Below the pieces are notes generated by a model. That model made no database searches. It was given only the letters and a program-made list of their open reading frames with translations, and was not told the origin of the DNA. The position numbers were made by a program, and so were the translations under genes. Positions 1-8,602 of a stretch of 64,000 nucleotides of DNA are shown here, in pieces (position 1 is the stretch's first letter; every line of letters begins with the position of its first letter). The stretch is from Hyphomicrobiales bacterium. Its GTDB lineage: Bacteria; Pseudomonadota; Alphaproteobacteria; Rhizobiales; Rhizobiaceae. The stretch lies in the NCBI GenBank assembly GCA_900472785.1, contig UCJH01000047.1, positions 20,752-84,751 of the forward strand, written 5' to 3'.

Positions 1-2
1 CA

Positions 3-689
3 CTTCGCCCTCATGCTGACCAGCTTGAAGTCGCTTATAATTTGCGCTACCTGCCCTCAGCTCGGGAGATGAAGCGCCTTCTTGACGCGGGCGTGCTTGG
101 CCGAATTCACAGCGTCTTGATTGATGTCGGGCAGTATCTGCCGGATTGGAGGCCGCAAAGCGATTACCGGTTGAATGTTTCCGCTCGCCGGGATCTTGGC
201 GGCGGCGTCCTGCTGGAGTTGAGCCATGAATTGGACTACCTGACATGGCTGTTTGGCCGCTTCGAGCACGTGTATTGCGTCACCGGACAAAGCGGATGCC
301 TCGAAATCGATGTAGAGGATCGTGTTGACGCGGTACTAAGTCGTGACGATGGTCTGGTGATCACGCTGCATATGGATTTCCTGCAGCGCGTGGTCACGCG
401 CACATGCAAAGTGGTTGGCGAAAACGGCACATTGATTTGGAATCTCGCAACAAACTCAGTATCTTTGCTGGCTCCCGAAAATCAGTCAAAAGTGCTGTTC
501 TCGGATGAGGCATACGACCGAAACGCGATGTATCTTTCCGAGATCGAGCGTTTTTCCCTTGTCGCAAAAGGGGAACTCAAGCCTCTTGTCAGCTTGGAGG
601 ACGCTCTTTATGTCTTGAGGCTGGTCGCTGCGATGAAGGCATCGGCGCAGGAACGAAAATCTGTTTCAATCGAGACTCTTCAACCATGA
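3..689 (+). CDS. Gfo/Idh/MocA-family oxidoreductase, 3' part only
   Basis: The reading frame is open from the first base of the window, so the N-terminal NAD(P)-binding fold lies outside. What remains is the C-terminal substrate domain of a Gfo/Idh/MocA dehydrogenase, with the family-like stretch VAYNLRYLPS near its start and GGGVLLELSHELDYLTWLFG about 60 residues later. Its stop overlaps the start of the CMP-sugar synthetase by four bases (ATGA), so the two are probably translated together. By context it may oxidise or reduce a sugar nucleotide in nonulosonic acid synthesis, as PtmF-like proteins are thought to do; the substrate is inference. The first TTG in the frame at 42 is not a credible start. 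Confidence 0.85.
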   Translation, partial: LRPHADQLEVAYNLRYLPSAREMKRLLDAGVLGRIHSVLIDVGQYLPDWRPQSDYRLNVSARRDLGGGVLLELSHELDYLTWLFGRFEHVYCVTGQSGCLEIDVEDRVDAVLSRDDGLVITLHMDFLQRVVTRTCKVVGENGTLIWNLATNSVSLLAPENQSKVLFSDEAYDRNAMYLSEIERFSLVAKGELKPLVSLEDALYVLRLVAAMKASAQERKSVSIETLQP

Positions 690-1366
690 AAACATTTGCA
701 TTTGTTTTTGCCAGGGGCGGCTCCAAGGGGCTGCCGGGCAAAAACATCCGACCACTCGGCGGTGTTCCGCTCTTGGCGCATTCAATTCGTGCAGGGTTTG
801 AAGCCGGCGTCGAACAGGTGTTCGTTTCGACGGATGACGCGGATATTGCGAACGTTGCGCGAGCCTATAACGCCGAGGTCATTGACCGTCCGCCGGAATT
901 GGCGACGGATACGGCATCGGAGTGGCTCGCCTGGCAGCATGCCGTCCAGCACCTGCGCGAGCAGGGCAGAGATTTTGATGTGTTTCTAAGCCTGCCCGCG
1001 ACAGCTCCACTGCGCAGCGTTGACGATGTCCGGCAATGCCTGCAGGCGCTGGACGATAAAACCGACGTCGTCGTTACCGTTTCGCCGGCTGCGCGAAGCC
1101 CTTACTTCAACATGGTCATCCGCGAAGCGAACGGATCGAGCCGTGTGGTTCTCGGTGACGCAGGCTTCAAACGCCGCCAGGATGCTCCTGAGGTCTATGA
1201 CATGACGACAGTGGCTTATGTGACACGGCCTGATTTTGTGATGCAGACGACGGGACTTTTTCAAGGCCGCGTCCGTTCGATCGTGGTTCCCAAGGAGCGT
1301 GCCGTGGACATAGACGACGCTCTTGATTTTCTCGTTGCCGAGGCTTTGTACAACAAATGTCAGTAA
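686..1366 (+). CDS. neuA: CMP-nonulosonic acid (sialic/legionaminic) synthetase
   Basis: A 226-residue cytidylyltransferase of the NeuA/LegF/PseF family, which transfers CMP from CTP to a nine-carbon acidic sugar to make the donor used by sialyltransferase-like enzymes. The nucleotide-binding signature FARGGSKGLPGKN is at residues 8-20, followed by SLPATAPLR near residues 106-114 and DIDDALDF near the C-terminus. The length is normal for the short, single-domain bacterial enzymes. It overlaps the preceding oxidoreductase by 4 bases and the following dehydrogenase by 10 bases, so the three form one operon. Which nonulosonic acid is activated cannot be read from this gene alone; the rest of the locus favours legionaminic acid. 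Confidence 0.93.
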   Translation: MKTFAFVFARGGSKGLPGKNIRPLGGVPLLAHSIRAGFEAGVEQVFVSTDDADIANVARAYNAEVIDRPPELATDTASEWLAWQHAVQHLREQGRDFDVFLSLPATAPLRSVDDVRQCLQALDDKTDVVVTVSPAARSPYFNMVIREANGSSRVVLGDAGFKRRQDAPEVYDMTTVAYVTRPDFVMQTTGLFQGRVRSIVVPKERAVDIDDALDFLVAEALYNKCQ

Positions 1367-2133
1367 TTGACCTGAACGGTAAAACGATTTTCGTCGCCGG
1401 TGCCGCCGGTCAGTTGGGTAAGGTGCTGTCACGCACCCTGCTGGACGCTGACGCTAACGTCATCCTGAACGATGTTAGCGATGCTTCCCTGACTCTGCTG
1501 GCGGCGGAATTAGGCTCGCCGGACAAACTGCTGACCATGGCTGGAAGCATTACCGACGCAGATTTCGTACAACGTCTGCTGAAAACTGGAACCGAACGTT
1601 TCGGCAAAGTTGATGGTGCCGTAAATTGTGCTTATCCCCGCAACGCACAGTACGGCCGGAAGTTCTTCGATGTCGCTTTCGACGATTTTACCGACAATGT
1701 CGGCTCCCATTTGGGGGCGTATTTCGTCTGCATGCAGCAATGCGCAAAATATGCGGTCGAGCGTGGAGAACATTTCTCTCTTGTGAGCATGTCGTCCATT
1801 TATGGTGTCATGGCGCCGCGGTTCGAGGTCTATGATGGCACCGCGATGACCATGCCTGTGGAGTATGCGGCGATCAAATCTGCTTTGCAGCACCTCACTT
1901 CCTACGTCACCAAGTACACCAGCGGATCCCTGTTTCGCGCCAACTGTGTTAGCCCGGGAGGGATTTTTGCTCACCAGGACGAACGGTTTGTCGAGCGTTA
2001 CGGAAGCTTCAGCCGAAAGAAGGGAATGTTGGATTCCGAAGACGTAACGGGCGCTGTGCTGTTTCTGCTTTCGGACGCTGCGCAGTATATCTGCGGTCAA
2101 AACATTGTCGTCGATGACGGGTTTTCACGCTAG
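1357..2133 (+). CDS. Short-chain dehydrogenase/reductase, PtmA-like
   Basis: A 258-residue classical SDR. The cofactor loop GAAGQLGKV is at about residues 15-23 and the catalytic Ser146-Tyr170-Lys174 arrangement is visible (SLVSMSS and YAAIK). It ends in a C-terminus typical of the family (GQNIVVDDGFSR). In Campylobacter, PtmA is an SDR encoded beside the CMP-legionaminic acid synthetase and contributes to the GDP-sugar precursor. The position directly after neuA here is the same, so I call it PtmA-like, without assigning a substrate. It is the last gene of the plus-strand group and faces the minus-strand operon. Confidence 0.85.
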   Translation: MSVIDLNGKTIFVAGAAGQLGKVLSRTLLDADANVILNDVSDASLTLLAAELGSPDKLLTMAGSITDADFVQRLLKTGTERFGKVDGAVNCAYPRNAQYGRKFFDVAFDDFTDNVGSHLGAYFVCMQQCAKYAVERGEHFSLVSMSSIYGVMAPRFEVYDGTAMTMPVEYAAIKSALQHLTSYVTKYTSGSLFRANCVSPGGIFAHQDERFVERYGSFSRKKGMLDSEDVTGAVLFLLSDAAQYICGQNIVVDDGFSR

Positions 2134-2443
2134 ATATCCGGCAGAAATGTCGCTTCTGCGTCTCCCGCCTTGGGGGTGGATACCGACGTTTCGTTGGCCC
2201 ATTTGCATATGGTCGCTCGCCACACATTGAAGCTTTGCGAGGCAGGCGGTAATCCGTCAACGCTTATCCGCAGGCCGCGGGCGCATCCGCCGCGGTTGCC
2301 TCGTTCTTGCTCAATGGGAGCGCCGCCGCGGTCTCTTTCGCCACTCTTGCGATCGCAACGGCGAAAGCTAAGACTGCCCACTGCAGCCTTAGCCGTCCAG
2401 CAGATTCGTCGCTTTCATAACGACAGATCTCTCATATTCCGCA
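2134..2443. other. Gap between the two convergent nonulosonate operons, with a possible MFS fragment
   Basis: No complete gene is seen in these 310 bases. A short plus-strand open stretch at about 2256-2420 translates to a run starting VNAYPQAAGASAAVASF and continuing as a hydrophobic alanine-rich segment. This resembles the end of a Bcr/CflA-type major facilitator transporter. It has no start and is bounded by a stop, so if real it is only a relic. No clear terminator hairpin with a T-run was found between the convergent genes. Confidence 0.4.
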
Positions 2444-3610
2444 TCAGTTCAGGGCGAGGACCGCGCTGCTTGGAATGCTGACCAGCCGCTGCTCGATGTC
2501 CCGGGCCACCGGCAGGGGCATGGAGGGATTTCCTTCATACATCGGCAGGTCGCACATCAGCGTCCAGCAGGGACGCGTCATCAAGCCTGCGTCATTCGTT
2601 GCCGCGAGGAAATCGTCGCGAGCGCCCGCGTCGTCGAGGATGACAGAGTTGAGCCAGTAATTGCTCTGGCTACCCGCTGGTTCAACGAAGAAGCGAAGGC
2701 CTTCGACCTTCGCAAATGCATCCTGATAGCGTGTTGCGAGGCGGCGCTTGGCGGCGACGAAGACCGGCAACTGCTGCAGTTGAGCACAACCCAATGCAGC
2801 GTTGATGTTGGGCAGACGATAGTTGTACCCCAGTTCGTCATGCCAGAAAGCCCAGCGATGCGGCCGCTTGGCGGTCGTTGTCAGGTATTTGGCACGGTCG
2901 CCGAGGTGCTCATCGTTGGTCAGGATCGCACCGCCGCCACCTGTGGTGATGATCTTGTTGCCGTTGAAGCTGGTGATGCCGATCAGGCCTCTAGCGCCCA
3001 GCGGGCGTCCGTTGGAGAGACTGCCAAGCGACTCCGCAGCATCCTCAACGACGGGGATACCCCATTTTTCGCTGACTTCGACCAGCCGGTCGATCGCCAT
3101 CGGATGTCCGAAAGTATGCATCGGCACAACCGCGGCCAGCCGGCGGCCGGTATTGCGGTTGCGCGGTCCGTCCTCGCCGGGTTCGGCGATCTCGGCAAGC
3201 CAGGTATCGAGCGCGTCGGGGTCGAGGCCAAGCGTCTCCATGTTGCTGTCGACGAAGTGCGGAATGGCGCCGCAATAGGCGACGGCGTTGGCGGTGGCCG
3301 CGAAGGTCAATGCAGGCACCAGGACTTCGTCGCCCTGCTTTACGCCGGCGAGCATCAAGGCGATGTGCAGGGCTGCCGTGCCGTTGACGGTTGCGACTGC
3401 TCGACGAACACCGAAGGCTTCCGCCAGCTCCTTTTCGAAACGATCGACATAGGCGCCAACCGACGAAACCCAGCCGGTGTCGAGGCAATCCTTGACATAC
3501 TCCCACTCCGCGCCCGCAAAGCGTGGTTCGTGCAGGATGATCGATTCGCCATTGGGCGCCGCAGCGGCGCGCAGGGTTTGCACAGCGTGTGCGATATCCA
3601 GCTTTGCCAT
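2444..3610 (-). CDS. legC: LegC-like sugar aminotransferase (DegT/DnrJ/EryC1 family)
   Basis: A 388-residue PLP-dependent aminotransferase that would aminate the 4-keto group of a nucleotide 4-keto-6-deoxy-HexNAc. The PLP lysine is in FNGNKIITTGGGG (about Lys219) and the ring-stacking acidic motif VVEDAAESLG lies about 30 residues before it. The N-terminal substrate loop TGWVSSVGAYVDRFE is also typical. I chose the ATG at 3610: the stop of the upstream dehydratase is at 3612-3614, so the two are tightly coupled. A longer open frame to 3697 only runs into that gene. Pairing with the LegB-like dehydratase is diagnostic of nonulosonate loci. Confidence 0.88.
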   Translation of the reverse strand: MAKLDIAHAVQTLRAAAAPNGESIILHEPRFAGAEWEYVKDCLDTGWVSSVGAYVDRFEKELAEAFGVRRAVATVNGTAALHIALMLAGVKQGDEVLVPALTFAATANAVAYCGAIPHFVDSNMETLGLDPDALDTWLAEIAEPGEDGPRNRNTGRRLAAVVPMHTFGHPMAIDRLVEVSEKWGIPVVEDAAESLGSLSNGRPLGARGLIGITSFNGNKIITTGGGGAILTNDEHLGDRAKYLTTTAKRPHRWAFWHDELGYNYRLPNINAALGCAQLQQLPVFVAAKRRLATRYQDAFAKVEGLRFFVEPAGSQSNYWLNSVILDDAGARDDFLAATNDAGLMTRPCWTLMCDLPMYEGNPSMPLPVARDIEQRLVSIPSSAVLALN

Positions 3611-3611
3611 C

Positions 3612-4625
3612 TCAGATACCGTAGGTTTCGGCCTTGTAAAGGGCCAGGTTGCTCGGATTGCTGAACCATTCGATCGTTTCGCGAATACCGCGGGCAAAAC
3701 CTTCGTGACCCGAATAGGATGGCTTCCAGTCGGTGAGCCGCTTGGCCTTGTCGATGCCAGCCCAAAGGCGGTCGACTTCGCTCAACTCCGGGCGCTGCCG
3801 CTGCTCTTCAGAAACGATCTGGGCGTTTACGCCCATGATTTCAATGATCGTCTTGACGGCGTCCTCGATCGAGATTTCAAAGCCACTGCCAAAGTTGACG
3901 ACTTCACCCAGAACCTCTGGGCTTTCGGCCATGGCTTGGAACGCCTTGACGGTGTCGGCAACGTACGTGAAATCGCGCGTCGGGCTGAGCTTGCCGAGGC
4001 GAACTTCCTGCTTGCCGGCCGCAAGCTGGGTGATGATTGTCGGCAGCACCGCGCGCGTTGACTGGCGTGGGCCAAAGGTATTGAACGGCCGGATCACCGT
4101 CACCGGCGTGCCAAAGGACCGGTAGAACGAGAGCGCCAGCTGGTCCGCGCCGATCTTCGAGGCCGAATAGGGAGACTGGCCGACCAGCGGGTGTTCTTCG
4201 GTGATCGGAACGAACTGGGCGGTGCCATAGACCTCGCTGGTCGACGTGTGAACGACCCGTTCGGTTTCGAGCAGGCGCGCGGCCTGCAGAACATTGAGCG
4301 TGCCCTTGATGTTCGTGTCGATATAGGTATCGGGCGAATGATAGGAATAGGGGATCGCGATCAAGGCAGCGAGGTGCAGCACGACATCGCAGCCGCGCAT
4401 GGCTGTCGCAACTCCGTTTGGATCGCGAATGTCGCCGCTGAAAACCTCGAACGAATCCTTGACGTCCGGCGACACGCGGTCAAGCCAGCCCCAGGTGCCA
4501 AAGCTGTTGTAGAGCGAAAAAGCCCGCACCTTGAGGCCTTGGCGCACGAGGTGCTCGACCAGATGGGAGCCAATGAACCCGTCGGCGCCAGTCACAAGAA
4601 TGGTCTTTCCTGACAAATTGGTCAT
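3612..4625 (-). CDS. legB: LegB-like nucleotide-sugar 4,6-dehydratase
   Basis: A 337-residue extended SDR. It shows the NAD-binding motif TGADGFIGSH (from residue 12) and the catalytic pair YSASK (Tyr153, Lys157). A Thr/Ser-rich strand end (HTSTSEVYG, from residue 126) and FNTFGPRQ further on are also present. LegB enzymes dehydrate a nucleotide-linked GlcNAc to the 4-keto-6-deoxy intermediate that LegC then aminates. Its start overlaps the end of the upstream oxidoreductase by four bases. The alternative, a UDP-glucuronate decarboxylase or 4-epimerase, is less likely because the next gene is a matching aminotransferase. Confidence 0.88.
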   Translation of the reverse strand: MTNLSGKTILVTGADGFIGSHLVEHLVRQGLKVRAFSLYNSFGTWGWLDRVSPDVKDSFEVFSGDIRDPNGVATAMRGCDVVLHLAALIAIPYSYHSPDTYIDTNIKGTLNVLQAARLLETERVVHTSTSEVYGTAQFVPITEEHPLVGQSPYSASKIGADQLALSFYRSFGTPVTVIRPFNTFGPRQSTRAVLPTIITQLAAGKQEVRLGKLSPTRDFTYVADTVKAFQAMAESPEVLGEVVNFGSGFEISIEDAVKTIIEIMGVNAQIVSEEQRQRPELSEVDRLWAGIDKAKRLTDWKPSYSGHEGFARGIRETIEWFSNPSNLALYKAETYGI

Positions 4626-5611
4626 GACCGGTTTTCTCCTTCGAAGTTCGAGCGGTTGCCGTCTCTGATGACGGTATAGTTCTTGAAAGCCTCTGCCTGG
4701 GTCGAAAGGCTCATCAGGCGGAGATCGGTATTGCCGGATAGGAACGCTTCGGTTTGTCGGTAAAGACCGGGCTTGAATTCCTTGTCGAGGTTATCGTCTA
4801 TGGCCACCGCTTCCACCGCAAAACTCTGCTGGTTCTGAAGGAACAACTGTTCCATCGGCTGCAGAATAAGGCGGCTCTTCGCCGTCATGACCTCGACACC
4901 CCAGCGACCCGGGGCGAGCCAGTTGGAATGGTAGGAAAAATCAGCCCCGGTGTCGGTCGTGCCGCAACCGGTGAAGATGGCACCTGCAGGGTGCCAGCCC
5001 AGGCCGCAACGGCTTTGAGCGACGATCGTATTCGGATGGCCGCCGAGAAAGAATGCCAGATCGATCACGTGGGTCGAATTGCCGAACAGCCAGCCCTCAA
5101 GCTCGGCCGGATCCTTGTCGAGTGCCTCGATCCGGGTGCGTGCTTCGGTGAAGTCGAACTTGAACGACAGCACGCCGCCGTCGGCGTCGATGATCTTGCG
5201 GGCGGCCTCGACCGACGCATAGAAACGACGGTTATAGGCGACATAGACTTCAGCTCCAGCGTTTTTCGCCACGAGGTCCAGCGTTTCGGCATCGGCCTGG
5301 TTGAGAGCAACCGGTTTTTCCACCAGCAACCGACGCACACCAGCCTTAATCAACTGCTCGGCGGCTTCGGCAAGATTTGTCGCACTGACAGCGACGATCG
5401 CGGTTTCGGGTACCGTATTGAACCGCGAAAGCTGCTCAGGCAACGGGCCGTGGCCTGTTTCGATGCCCCATTCTCGGGCGAAAGCCTCGGCTCGTTCCGT
5501 GCCGCGTCCAGCAGCCAGGAACGGCTGCCCAAGCGCTTTCAGCACTTTGGCGTAGGCAGCCGACATTGCGCCGGTGCCGACAAGGAGCAGGGGTGTCAGC
5601 TGATCGGGCAA
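4622..5611 (-). CDS. Gfo/Idh/MocA-family oxidoreductase
   Basis: A 329-residue putative NAD(P)-dependent sugar dehydrogenase. A Rossmann glycine motif LVGTGAMSAAYAKVL is at residues 10-24 and the conserved VEKPVALN block sits near residue 100, followed by VAYNRRFY at the start of the C-terminal substrate domain. It overlaps both neighbours (16 bases with the upstream oxidoreductase, 4 bases with legB), so it belongs to the nonulosonate operon. It is the second of three proteins of this family in the cluster. Whether it acts on a GDP-sugar precursor or tailors the finished nine-carbon sugar is unknown. Confidence 0.82.
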   Translation of the reverse strand: MPDQLTPLLLVGTGAMSAAYAKVLKALGQPFLAAGRGTERAEAFAREWGIETGHGPLPEQLSRFNTVPETAIVAVSATNLAEAAEQLIKAGVRRLLVEKPVALNQADAETLDLVAKNAGAEVYVAYNRRFYASVEAARKIIDADGGVLSFKFDFTEARTRIEALDKDPAELEGWLFGNSTHVIDLAFFLGGHPNTIVAQSRCGLGWHPAGAIFTGCGTTDTGADFSYHSNWLAPGRWGVEVMTAKSRLILQPMEQLFLQNQQSFAVEAVAIDDNLDKEFKPGLYRQTEAFLSGNTDLRLMSLSTQAEAFKNYTVIRDGNRSNFEGENRS

Positions 5612-6549
5612 GGGACGTCCTCCGAGGTAGAAAGGTTCAGTCTTCGACGGAACGCATCGAGGAACAGAGCATGCTGTGCCGATGACTGCTCGTAGGAGGG
5701 CAGGCGGCTTCCCTTGCCATCGATGATTTCGGTATAGAGATAAGGCATGCCGCTGACGAACAGCGTTTCGAATGTCTGTAGGTTCTCTTCTCCAGCGGCA
5801 TTGCGATGGACGAGCTTTTTGGCTCCCTCCTCGACGCGCCAGCTTTGTCCGTTACCGAAGAAGGTGATGGAAACCGGCTCGCCCGGCGCACGGTCCTGGG
5901 TGATCGCGAGGGTGCCGCCGCCTGCCAGATTGCCGCGCAACGTGCCAAACAGATCGACGCATCCCGGGATGCGGGCAGGCTGCGGAGTGGGGTTCAGGTC
6001 GGCTTCATCGAGGGCGATGACACGGTCGCCCAGCACGTGTTCGGCAAGGTCGAGGAAATGTATAGCATTGGAACCGAGGTTCCATCCGGCGCCCTTGACC
6101 TCCATCGACAGGCCGTTTTGCGTCGCCAGGAGGTCGCGCAGCCGGTCATAAGCGGGAAAACCTCGGCGACCGCAGTTGACATAAGCGGGGATGCCACGGT
6201 CCGTCAGGACCTGACCGACAGCGTCGAGATCGGCGCGCGTGGTAAACAGGACTTTCTCGAAGATGACGGCTTTCGGCGTGCAGCGGGCAAGCAGGGTTTC
6301 GAAGGCCGCACGGCGATGTGCCGCCGAGGTGGCGATGATCACCAAATCGGCGGTGGCTGGTACCTGTTCCATATCGTCGAGCACTGTTGACCCGTTTGCA
6401 AAACCAGCAACCAGCGCCTCGGCCTGGGCACGCGCTTCTGCGCCGGGCTCAACGCCGATGACACGCATTGGAACTCCGGCAGCAGCGAGGGCCTCGATGT
6501 GCCGACGGCCGATATTGCCGCAGCCAACGACCACAATTGTTGGAATCAT
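5596..6549 (-). CDS. Gfo/Idh/MocA-family oxidoreductase, second copy
   Basis: A 317-residue protein with the N-terminal NAD(P) motif VVGCGNIGRRHIEAL (residues 7-21). The block VIFEKVLFTT near residue 95 stands where family members have EKP, so the usual proline is replaced. YVNCGRRGFPAY follows at the start of the substrate domain, and the C-terminal half is divergent. It begins inside the last bases of the GT29 gene (4-base overlap) and ends inside the next oxidoreductase. The altered EKP motif suggests a changed substrate or a catalytic difference from its neighbour, but no specific reaction can be assigned. Confidence 0.78.
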   Translation of the reverse strand: MIPTIVVVGCGNIGRRHIEALAAAGVPMRVIGVEPGAEARAQAEALVAGFANGSTVLDDMEQVPATADLVIIATSAAHRRAAFETLLARCTPKAVIFEKVLFTTRADLDAVGQVLTDRGIPAYVNCGRRGFPAYDRLRDLLATQNGLSMEVKGAGWNLGSNAIHFLDLAEHVLGDRVIALDEADLNPTPQPARIPGCVDLFGTLRGNLAGGGTLAITQDRAPGEPVSITFFGNGQSWRVEEGAKKLVHRNAAGEENLQTFETLFVSGMPYLYTEIIDGKGSRLPSYEQSSAQHALFLDAFRRRLNLSTSEDVPCPIS

Positions 6550-7772
6550 GCGGATATGACCTCGCTAATCAATGAATGAAAGAAAGTTTGCTCAGCCTGC
6601 CAATTGTGGCGGCTGGGCCAGGATCCCGTATGGCGCTTACCATAATAGTGCGACACGGCGGAAGTGTTGTGGTCCAGCGAATAGCCGAAAACCTGTCCCG
6701 GTGACAACTTTTCACCGACCTCGCTCTGCGTCCAGGCAAGCCCGATCAGGCCGGCACTCGGGGAGGCGTCAAGCGCTGCGAACATCCGTCCATAAAGGGC
6801 CGTCGGCACCAGCTCTATAGCCACGTCTCGATGCAGGTACGGTTCGAGAAGCTGGAGACCATTTGAAAATCGGTTCCTGATGTTGCAACCGGTCAGCACG
6901 ACGAGGATGCCAGGCTGCGTCTCCCGCATGGGGATGTGGGTGAAATCGGCTGGACGGAACCATATGTCTGTTCGTTGTCCCAAGTCAGCTGATTCCACGG
7001 CTGCGGCATGATTGTTGAACCGGATCACCAACTGGTGCGAGTCGATCACACTGCCGAGACGCCGCGCCTCAAGTGAGGGGCCATTCGCAACAACCGCTAG
7101 GTTTCCGGCGGACTGCTGGATCAACTGCACGAAGCGGTCTTCGAAACGGGAGAGATGGGCGGCGACTGCGCGTGCGCGCTCGGCCTGCGGAAGAACGATC
7201 TTCCCATTGTCCGCCGCGGCGGCCAGAATCAGGTCCAAGTAACCTGTTGAAGACAGCGCTGACGGTTTGCTTCGTCCGATCCGGGCAAGCAGGTCGAATG
7301 CTTCCCTGCGATAACCTGCATCGTTGGCCAGCGCGGCTGCCCGCAGCAAAACGCGTTCTGACGTCTCTCCCTCCCGGATGAGGCGAGGAAACCATTCCAT
7401 TGCCTCGTTCGCACCTTTTCGTTCCCACAACAGGTTGACAAGAAAGTTAAGCGCCTTCTGCGCCAAAACTGGTGGCCCATGGGAAACGATCGTCTGCAGC
7501 AGGGGCAGAGCGTCCGCCAAGGGCAGGAGCCCAAAGCGCGAGAGGCTCGCCACCTGCATCATCAATTCGGGATCATTCGGAGTGGCCGTGAGTGCATGCC
7601 GCAGCGCGAGAGCCGCCTCTTCGAACTCACCCTGCTCATAGAGCCGCAGATATTTCTTACGATCCCGCCGACCGGGCGCACCTTCCATCCACCAGCGGAC
7701 GGTTTGGCCGATCTTATGCAATCCATCTTCCAGACCAAGTCGGCCGAGAATATGTGGGTAAGTAGAAAACAT
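6546..7772 (-). CDS. GT29 sialyltransferase-family glycosyltransferase with a helical-repeat N-terminus
   Basis: A 408-residue protein. Residues 35-215 are all-helical and TPR-like (EQGEFEEAALALRHAL, NDPELMMQVASL). Residues 225-271 match the large sialyl motif of family GT29: LAVVANGPSLEARRLG, IDSHQLVIRFN and LGQRTDIWF. Residues 337-364 (SPSAGLIGL to QVFGY) match the small motif, and His375 with Tyr376-377 and His389 to Glu394 (HNWQAE) correspond to motifs III and VS. GT29 enzymes transfer sugars from CMP-sialic acids, and a bacterial homologue (RkpO) is known in Sinorhizobium K-antigen loci. Its place inside a CMP-nonulosonate operon makes it the best candidate for adding the nonulosonic acid to the capsule chain. 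Acceptor and linkage are unknown. Confidence 0.82.
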   Translation of the reverse strand: MFSTYPHILGRLGLEDGLHKIGQTVRWWMEGAPGRRDRKKYLRLYEQGEFEEAALALRHALTATPNDPELMMQVASLSRFGLLPLADALPLLQTIVSHGPPVLAQKALNFLVNLLWERKGANEAMEWFPRLIREGETSERVLLRAAALANDAGYRREAFDLLARIGRSKPSALSSTGYLDLILAAAADNGKIVLPQAERARAVAAHLSRFEDRFVQLIQQSAGNLAVVANGPSLEARRLGSVIDSHQLVIRFNNHAAAVESADLGQRTDIWFRPADFTHIPMRETQPGILVVLTGCNIRNRFSNGLQLLEPYLHRDVAIELVPTALYGRMFAALDASPSAGLIGLAWTQSEVGEKLSPGQVFGYSLDHNTSAVSHYYGKRHTGSWPSRHNWQAEQTFFHSLISEVISA

Positions 7773-7918
7773 CTGGTTAGGCTATCCTGTTGCCGTCGCC
7801 ATCGCCGAAATATCAGTTCTTTTTGGCGCTGCGATATTGCACAGTGACTTAATGGATGCATGGGTGAGTAGCAAGACTGGGCGCTTGCTGAACGGAATCC
7901 CCACTGGTTGTGGTTGCG

Positions 7919-8602
7919 TCAAAACCTTCCACGCAACAACATGAAACCTTCTGCGGCCCGCGTGCCTGACGCCGCGCCACGTGTCATGGCCAAGGCACGA
8001 AGGGCTTCCAGGCTACGCGGAAACGGAAACTCACCGATTTCATCTCCAAACATTGCCGTGATCCTCAGCTTTTCCTCAAGCTGCTCACTGATATCAATGA
8101 AGATATTGGGATTGAAGATGTCACTCACGAACAACCCTGCGTCCGTCTCGGAAAGCGTTTCATAGACCAAAGTCCACCGAACCGAGGGATAACGGAACCA
8201 TTTGGTACATGCGGTTGCGGCAGCATGCACGACGTGGTGATCAGAGTGGGCATCACCACGATGGGGGATAAGGATCATTTCCGGCTGGATCGCAGTCACG
8301 ACCTTGCCTATGCCGCCAATAACGTCGCCAAGCGGAAGGGTTTCGAGTTGGGCCGAGGGTAGATTCAACCGATGAACCCCGGCGAAACGGTACGCTTTCG
8401 CGACCTCGTCGATTTCGGTTTCACGACGGGTCACCTTCTCGGAAGGCCAACCCTGCTCGGTCGTGATGCCGGTAACGATCAGCCAGTGGATCGGCCGCCC
8501 AGCCGCTTGAGCCCGCAACAACAGGCCGCCGGCGCCGAGTGTCTCGTCGTCAGGATGAGGGGCTATGACCAGAATTGGGCCTTTTCCACTTTCCAGCAGC
8601 AT
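7919..8602 (-). CDS. PIG-L/LmbE-family sugar N-deacetylase
   Basis: A 227-residue protein with the metal-binding motif APHPDDETLGAGG (from residue 14) and the downstream HSDHHVVH motif that supplies the third zinc ligand. The family removes N-acetyl groups from GlcNAc-type sugars. Here it could free an amino group on a biosynthetic intermediate or on the finished nonulosonic acid, so that another acyl group can be added. Its start codon overlaps the stop of neuC by one base (TAATG). Catalytic residues look intact; the substrate is inference from context. Confidence 0.85.
   Translation of the reverse strand: MLLESGKGPILVIAPHPDDETLGAGGLLLRAQAAGRPIHWLIVTGITTEQGWPSEKVTRRETEIDEVAKAYRFAGVHRLNLPSAQLETLPLGDVIGGIGKVVTAIQPEMILIPHRGDAHSDHHVVHAAATACTKWFRYPSVRWTLVYETLSETDAGLFVSDIFNPNIFIDISEQLEEKLRITAMFGDEIGEFPFPRSLEALRALAMTRGAASGTRAAEGFMLLRGRF

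Noticed and set aside
2170..2481. A 103-residue plus-strand frame after the PtmA-like gene
   Set aside because: Arg/Pro/Ser-rich composition typical of chance frames, and it runs into the end of legC on the other strand.
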